A program made the translations under genes and the position numbers. This document shows positions 60,080 to 64,000 of a stretch of DNA of 64,000 nt, one piece after another. Below the pieces are notes generated by a model. It made no database searches and was not told the DNA's origin. It saw only the letters and a program-made list of their open reading frames with translations. The stretch spans positions 4,537,001 to 4,601,000 of the forward strand of contig NZ_LJJF01000001.1 of assembly GCF_001625365.1 (NCBI RefSeq), in the 5' to 3' direction. How positions within the stretch are numbered: the first letter of the stretch is position 1; each line of letters opens with the position of its first letter. The DNA is from Streptomyces sp. MJM8645 (lineage in GTDB: Bacteria; Actinomycetota; Actinomycetes; Streptomycetales; Streptomycetaceae).

Positions 60080-61405
60080 GTGAACGAAACCCTCGGGGAC
60101 GCTCTGCTCGTCCTCGTCTTCATCCTGCTGGGCGGGCTGTTCAACGTCGCCGAGATCTCGCTGATCTCGCTGCGCGAGGGCCAGATCCGGACGCTGGAGG
60201 CGCTCGGCACCCGGCGGTCCGCCCGGGCCGCGCACCTGGCCGCCGACCCCAACCGCTTCCTGGCCGCCGTCCAGGTCGGCGTGACCTGCATGGGCTTCCT
60301 GTCCGCCGCCTTCGGCGCGGACACCCTGGCCGGCAAGGTCGCCCCGCTGTTCGTCCGGGCCGGGCTCACCGAGGGCGTCGCCGACGCGATCGCCCTGGTC
60401 GGCCTCACCCTGGTGATCAGCTACGTCTCGCTGGTGCTCGGCGAACTCACCCCCAAGCGGATCGGCCTGCAGCGGGCCGAGTCGATCGCGGTGATCGCGG
60501 CCCCGGTGGTGGACGTGATGTCGGTGGCGCTGCGCCCGGTGATCTGGCTGCTCGGCCACTCCACCAACCTGATGGTCCGCCTGCTGGGCGGCGACCCGGC
60601 CGCCGGCCGTGGCTCGATGAGCTCCGAGGAGCTGCGCGGCCTGGTCGCCGCCAACACCGAACTCGGCAGCGACGAACGGGCGTTGATCGCGGACGTGTTC
60701 TCCGCCGGGGAGCGGCAGCTGCGCGAGGTGATGGTCCCGCGCACCGAGGTGACCTTCCTGGACGCCGAGCGCCCGCTGGCCGCCGTCCGGCACCAGGCGG
60801 ACACCTCGCCGCACTCGCGCTACCCGGTGGTCGAGGGCAGCGCCGACGCCGTGGTCGGCTTCGTGCACGTCCGCGACCTGTACGGCGCGCGCGGCGAGCA
60901 GGCCGCCAAGGTCCGCGACCTGGCCCGCCCGGTGAAGCTGCTGCCCGGCACCAAGCGGGTGCTGGAGGCGATGGGCGAGATGCGTCGCGAGGGCCACCAC
61001 CTGGCCATCGTGGTGGACGAGTACGGCGGCACCGCCGGGATCGTCACCCTGGAGGACCTGGTCGAGGAGGTGATCGGCGAGATCCGGGACGAGTACGACC
61101 GGCCGGAGACCGCCGCCACCCGCCGGCTGGTCGGCGGCGGCATGGAGCTGGACGGCCTGCTCAACCTCGGCGACTTCACCGAGGAGACCGGCGCCACCCT
61201 GCCCGAGGGCCCGTACGAGACGGTGGCGGGCTGCCTGGTCGCCTCGCTCGGCCGGCTGCCCCGGGAGGGTGACCAGGTGCGCGTCCCGGTCGAGGGCGGT
61301 GGAGGGGTGCTGCTGACGGTGGCCAAGTTGGAGGGCCGGCGGATCGCCCGGGTGAGGGTGAGTGCGGTCACACTGGCGGAACCTCCTGGGGCGGACGTTT
61401 CCTGA
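60080..61405 (+). CDS. CNNM/CBS-domain (hemolysin C/CorC-type) membrane protein
   Basis: A 441-residue protein from GTG 60080. The DUF21/CNNM membrane domain (residues 1-190) has helices LLVLVFILLGGLFNVAEISL and LVGLTLVISYVSLVLGEL, with the conserved LGELTPKRIGL. Two CBS domains follow from about 215 (VMVPRTEVTFLDAERPL, then HHLAIVVDEYGGTAGIVTLEDLVEEVIGEI). A CorC/HlyC transporter-associated domain closes the protein (MELDGLLNLGDFTEETGATL). Family members take part in Mg2+/Co2+ export or resistance; the hemolysin name is historical. Translation may be leaderless. Confidence 0.9.
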   Translation: MNETLGDALLVLVFILLGGLFNVAEISLISLREGQIRTLEALGTRRSARAAHLAADPNRFLAAVQVGVTCMGFLSAAFGADTLAGKVAPLFVRAGLTEGVADAIALVGLTLVISYVSLVLGELTPKRIGLQRAESIAVIAAPVVDVMSVALRPVIWLLGHSTNLMVRLLGGDPAAGRGSMSSEELRGLVAANTELGSDERALIADVFSAGERQLREVMVPRTEVTFLDAERPLAAVRHQADTSPHSRYPVVEGSADAVVGFVHVRDLYGARGEQAAKVRDLARPVKLLPGTKRVLEAMGEMRREGHHLAIVVDEYGGTAGIVTLEDLVEEVIGEIRDEYDRPETAATRRLVGGGMELDGLLNLGDFTEETGATLPEGPYETVAGCLVASLGRLPREGDQVRVPVEGGGGVLLTVAKLEGRRIARVRVSAVTLAEPPGADVS

Positions 61406-61426
61406 GCGCCCGGTGGAACTGGAACA

Positions 61427-62476
61427 ATGGCCCGCATGGTCAACGCAGCGGTCACTGGTCCGGTCAAGGACCGTCCCCGGGTTCTCTCCGGCATCCAGCC
61501 CACCTCCGGCTCGTTCCACCTCGGCAACTACCTGGGCGCGGTGCGCCAGTGGGTGGACCTGCAGAAGGAGAACGACGCCTTCTACATGGTCGTCGACCTG
61601 CACGCGATCACCGTCTCGCAGGACCCGAAGGAACTGCGCGAGAACACCCGGGTCTCCGCCGCCCAGCTGCTCGGCGCCGGCCTGGACCCGGAGCACTGCA
61701 CCCTGTTCGTCCAGTCGCACGTGCCCGAGCACGCGCAGCTCGCCTGGGTGATGAACTGCCTCACCGGCTTCGGCGAGGCCTCCCGGATGACCCAGTTCAA
61801 GGACAAGTCCGTCCGGCACGGCGCGGACAGCACCACGGTCGGCCTGTTCACCTACCCGGTGCTCATGGTCGCGGACGTCCTGCTCTACCAGGCGGACGCC
61901 GTCCCGGTCGGCGAGGACCAGCGCCAGCACCTGGAGCTCACCCGCGACCTCGCCGACCGCTTCAACACCCGCTACAGCCCGACCTTCACGGTGCCGAAGC
62001 CGTACATCCTCAAGGAGACGGCGAAGATCCAGGACCTCCAGGACCCGGGCGCCAAGATGAGCAAGTCCGCCTCCTCGGACAAGGGCCTGGTCAACCTGCT
62101 GGACGAGGCGAAGGTCAGCGCCAAGAAGTTCAAGAGCGCCGTCACCGACACCGGCACCGTCGTCTCCTACGACGAGGACGGGAAGCCCGGCGTCTCCAAC
62201 CTGCTGCGCATCCACTCCGCGCTCAGCGGCCAGTCGATCGACCAGCTGGTCGCGCACTTCGAGGGCAAGATGTACGGCGCCCTGAAGACCGAGCTGGCCG
62301 AGCTGTTCACCGAGTGGGTCACTCCCTTCCAGGAGCGCACCCGCACGTTCCTGGACGACCCGGCCGAGCTGGACCGGGTGCTGGCGATCGGCGCCGAGAA
62401 GGCCCGCGAGGTGGCCGCGCAGACGCTGGAGACGGTGTACGACCGGGTCGGCTTCCTCCCGGCCGCCAAGCGGTGA
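61427..62476 (+). CDS. trpS: Tryptophanyl-tRNA synthetase
   Basis: Class I aminoacyl-tRNA synthetase charging tRNA-Trp, about 349 residues. The HIGH signature is GSFHLGNYLG near residue 30, the KMSKS loop is KMSKSASSD near 205, and PVGEDQRQHLELTRDLADRFN is typical of TrpRS. The start is uncertain: ATG 61427 or ATG 61436. The hexamer AACAAT (61423-61428) would place the second ATG at a leaderless start, and no ribosome site is obvious for either. The stop overlaps the next GTG in GTGA. Streptomycetes may carry a second, inducible TrpRS; which one this is cannot be told here. Confidence 0.95.
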   Translation: MARMVNAAVTGPVKDRPRVLSGIQPTSGSFHLGNYLGAVRQWVDLQKENDAFYMVVDLHAITVSQDPKELRENTRVSAAQLLGAGLDPEHCTLFVQSHVPEHAQLAWVMNCLTGFGEASRMTQFKDKSVRHGADSTTVGLFTYPVLMVADVLLYQADAVPVGEDQRQHLELTRDLADRFNTRYSPTFTVPKPYILKETAKIQDLQDPGAKMSKSASSDKGLVNLLDEAKVSAKKFKSAVTDTGTVVSYDEDGKPGVSNLLRIHSALSGQSIDQLVAHFEGKMYGALKTELAELFTEWVTPFQERTRTFLDDPAELDRVLAIGAEKAREVAAQTLETVYDRVGFLPAAKR

Positions 62477-63027
62477 CTCCCCTCACACGCCTGCCCGATG
62501 GTGACGGTCTCCCCGAGGCCGTCACCATCGGCGTGTCCGTGAGCGTTCCGGATCCGTACGGTGCGCAGATCCAGGACGCCCGGGCCGGGCACGGCGATCC
62601 GCTGGCCCGGTCGATACCGACGCACGTCACCCTGCTGCCGCCGACCGAGGTGCCCGCCGAGGCGCTGCCGAAGATCGAGGAGCACCTGGCGGCGGTGGCG
62701 GCCGCGCACCGGCCGTTCCGGATGCTGCTGCGCGGCGCCGGCACCTTCCGCCCGGTCTCCCCGGTGGTGTTCGTCCGGGTCGAGGAGGGCGCGCAGGAGT
62801 GCCGGCTGCTGGAGGCGGACGTCCGCTCCGGCCCGCTGGCCCGCGAGCTGGCGTTCCCGTACCACCCGCACGTGACGGTCGCGCACGGCCTGCCGGACGA
62901 CGCGCTGGACCAGGCGTACGCGCAGGCGCGCGGCTTCCGGGCGGCCTTCCCGGTGCCGGGCTTCGGCCTCTCCCGCTTCGACGCGGACGAGGTCTGGCGG
63001 CCCTGGCGGAGCTACCTGTTCTCCTGA
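62473..63027 (+). CDS. 2'-5' RNA ligase family protein (2H phosphoesterase)
   Basis: A 184-residue protein from GTG 62473, overlapping the trpS stop by 4 bp. It carries the two HxT motifs of 2H phosphoesterases: HVTLLPP near residue 55 and HVTVAHG near residue 135, placed symmetrically in the two lobes. Members hydrolyse or join 2',5' or cyclic phosphates, for example in tRNA splicing or cyclic-nucleotide turnover. The substrate is unknown here. Coupling to trpS is consistent with a tRNA-related job, but that is an inference. It converges with the teichoic-acid-type transferase gene. Confidence 0.88.
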   Translation: MTPLTRLPDGDGLPEAVTIGVSVSVPDPYGAQIQDARAGHGDPLARSIPTHVTLLPPTEVPAEALPKIEEHLAAVAAAHRPFRMLLRGAGTFRPVSPVVFVRVEEGAQECRLLEADVRSGPLARELAFPYHPHVTVAHGLPDDALDQAYAQARGFRAAFPVPGFGLSRFDADEVWRPWRSYLFS

Positions 63028-63047
63028 ACCACCGCCCTGATCTTCAA

Positions 63048-64000
63048 CTACCGTACTGACCTTCCGAGTTCGAGCATCCGGTCGACCACCCGGCGGGACG
63101 CGCCGCCGTCGTCCAGGACGCAGTGCTCGGCCCGGAAGCGCCGGTGGCGCTCCGCGTACCCGGGCGGCAGGGCCGCGCCGGTGTCGGCGAGTTCGCGCAG
63201 CGCGCCGAGCAGTCCGGCCGAGGTGGGGACGAGCGGGCCGGGGGCCTGCGGCTCGAAGTCGAAGTAGAAGCCGCGCAGGGTGTCGCGGTAGTGCTCCAGG
63301 TCGTAGGTGAAGAAGAGCACCGGGCGGCCGGTGACGGCGAAGTCGAACATGATCGACGAGTAGTCGGTCACCAGGACGTCCGCGACCAGCAGCAGTTCCT
63401 GCGGGTCGGGATAGTCCCCGCAGTCGTACAGGAAGCCGTCCCCGGCGCCCGGCAGCGGCTCGCGGACGTGCGCGTGCGGGCGGATCAGCAGCACGTGGTC
63501 CCGGCCGAGCAGGCGCCGGGCGTGGTCGAGGTCCAGCCGCAGGCCGAGCCGGAAGCCGTCGCCGTCACCGCGCTGCTGGTCCTCGCGCCAGGTCGGCGCG
63601 TACAGCACGATCCGCTTGCCGTCCGGGATGCCGAGCCGACGGCGGACGGCCGCTGCGGCGGCCTCGTCGGGGCGGGCGAGCACGTCGTTGCGCGGGTAGC
63701 CGGCCTCCAGGATCTCGCCGTCGTAGCGGAACGCGCGGCGCAGGATCGGGGTGGCGAACGGGCTGGGGGAGAGCAGCAGGCTCCACTGCGGGGTCTCCCG
63801 GTCGAGCGCCTCCAGGTAGCCGTGGTCGGCCAGCCAGGGGTTGTCGACGTCATGGGCGATCCGCTTCAGCAGCGAGCCGTGCCAGGTCTGGAGCACCACC
63901 TGGCCGGGGCGGCGCTCCAGGAAGTCCGGGAAGTGCGTGTTGCCGACCAGGTACCGGCAGGTGGCCAGCGCGCGGTACCACTCCGGGCTCCAGATCCGGA
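63048..64000 (-). CDS. CDP-glycerol glycerophosphotransferase family protein (N-terminal part outside window)
   Basis: The frame is open to the right window edge, so the start is beyond 64000; about 317 codons of the C-terminal part are present. The segment RYLVGNTHFPDFLERRPGQV, then LQTWHGSLLKRIAHDV, is the hallmark of TagB/TagF-type enzymes, which transfer glycerol phosphate from CDP-glycerol to build teichoic acid or related capsule polymers. Further conserved pieces are IVLYAPTWRED and DVLVTDYSSIMFDFAVTGRPVLFFTYDLEHYRDTLRGFYFDFE. It acts at the cytoplasmic face of the membrane. Whether it is fused to a glycosyltransferase, as is often the case, cannot be seen. Confidence 0.92.
   Translation of the reverse strand, partial: RIWSPEWYRALATCRYLVGNTHFPDFLERRPGQVVLQTWHGSLLKRIAHDVDNPWLADHGYLEALDRETPQWSLLLSPSPFATPILRRAFRYDGEILEAGYPRNDVLARPDEAAAAAVRRRLGIPDGKRIVLYAPTWREDQQRGDGDGFRLGLRLDLDHARRLLGRDHVLLIRPHAHVREPLPGAGDGFLYDCGDYPDPQELLLVADVLVTDYSSIMFDFAVTGRPVLFFTYDLEHYRDTLRGFYFDFEPQAPGPLVPTSAGLLGALRELADTGAALPPGYAERHRRFRAEHCVLDDGGASRRVVDRMLELGRSVR

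Overview
This window is high-GC, densely coded actinobacterial chromosome and almost certainly comes from Streptomycetaceae (Streptomyces or Kitasatospora). The best evidence is the contiguous order groES-groEL (His-rich GroEL tail), whiD, bldM, shbA, guaB, guaB3, a Ser/Thr kinase cluster, icmB, sucCD, perM, purN-purH, folD and mdh. GTG starts, 4-bp and 8-bp start/stop overlaps and GC-rich hairpin terminators fit the same assignment. I see no rRNA, tRNA, CRISPR array, prophage or plasmid sequence. The only mobile DNA is one complete IS701-type element.

Layout. 1-2780: tail of rimI, tsaD, a small barrel protein and a deacetylase lipoprotein. 2806-6305: a methyltransferase facing away from groES-groEL, whose promoter lies between two CIRCE operators. 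6436-10074: a probably leaderless LysR regulator, then the developmental regulators whiD, bldM and shbA. 10360-13166: guaB and its paralogue guaB3. 13232-19697: a membrane protein and an envelope-signalling cluster of two transmembrane kinases, a membrane-anchored pseudokinase and a PH/SHOCT protein. 19785-29346: an aldehyde dehydrogenase, a GMC oxidoreductase, a zinc-ribbon membrane protein, a roughly 1-kb stretch without a convincing gene, guaA, and a DoxX-Rieske fusion. 29363-33267: a LiaFSR-like envelope-stress module (PspC protein, PspC sensor kinase, LuxR regulator) with palindromes in the divergent promoter region. 33385-37662: pcrA, an M23 peptidase and icmB.

37744-45548 holds the most interesting segment: a divergent five-gene cassette encoding DUF5691, SWIM zinc-finger, MoxR ATPase, DUF5682 and VWA proteins. 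It has no assigned biochemical role that I know of. Its parts resemble a MoxR/VWA chaperone couple acting on a dedicated partner, and the DUF5682 N-terminus has a TraB/ChaN-like look.

45851-64000: sucC-sucD, a LuxR-HTH/sigma-like/membrane fusion protein, perM, the IS701 element inserted exactly at the perM stop codon and terminator, a DUF4190 protein, purN-purH, a proline-rich membrane protein, folD-DUF3017, mdh behind a perfect 20-bp palindrome, a CNNM/CBS transporter-like protein, trpS, a 2'-5' RNA ligase and the end of a teichoic-acid-type glycerophosphotransferase. Overall this is core-chromosome housekeeping (purine, folate, TCA cycle, chaperonin, tRNA modification) interleaved with developmental and envelope signalling genes.
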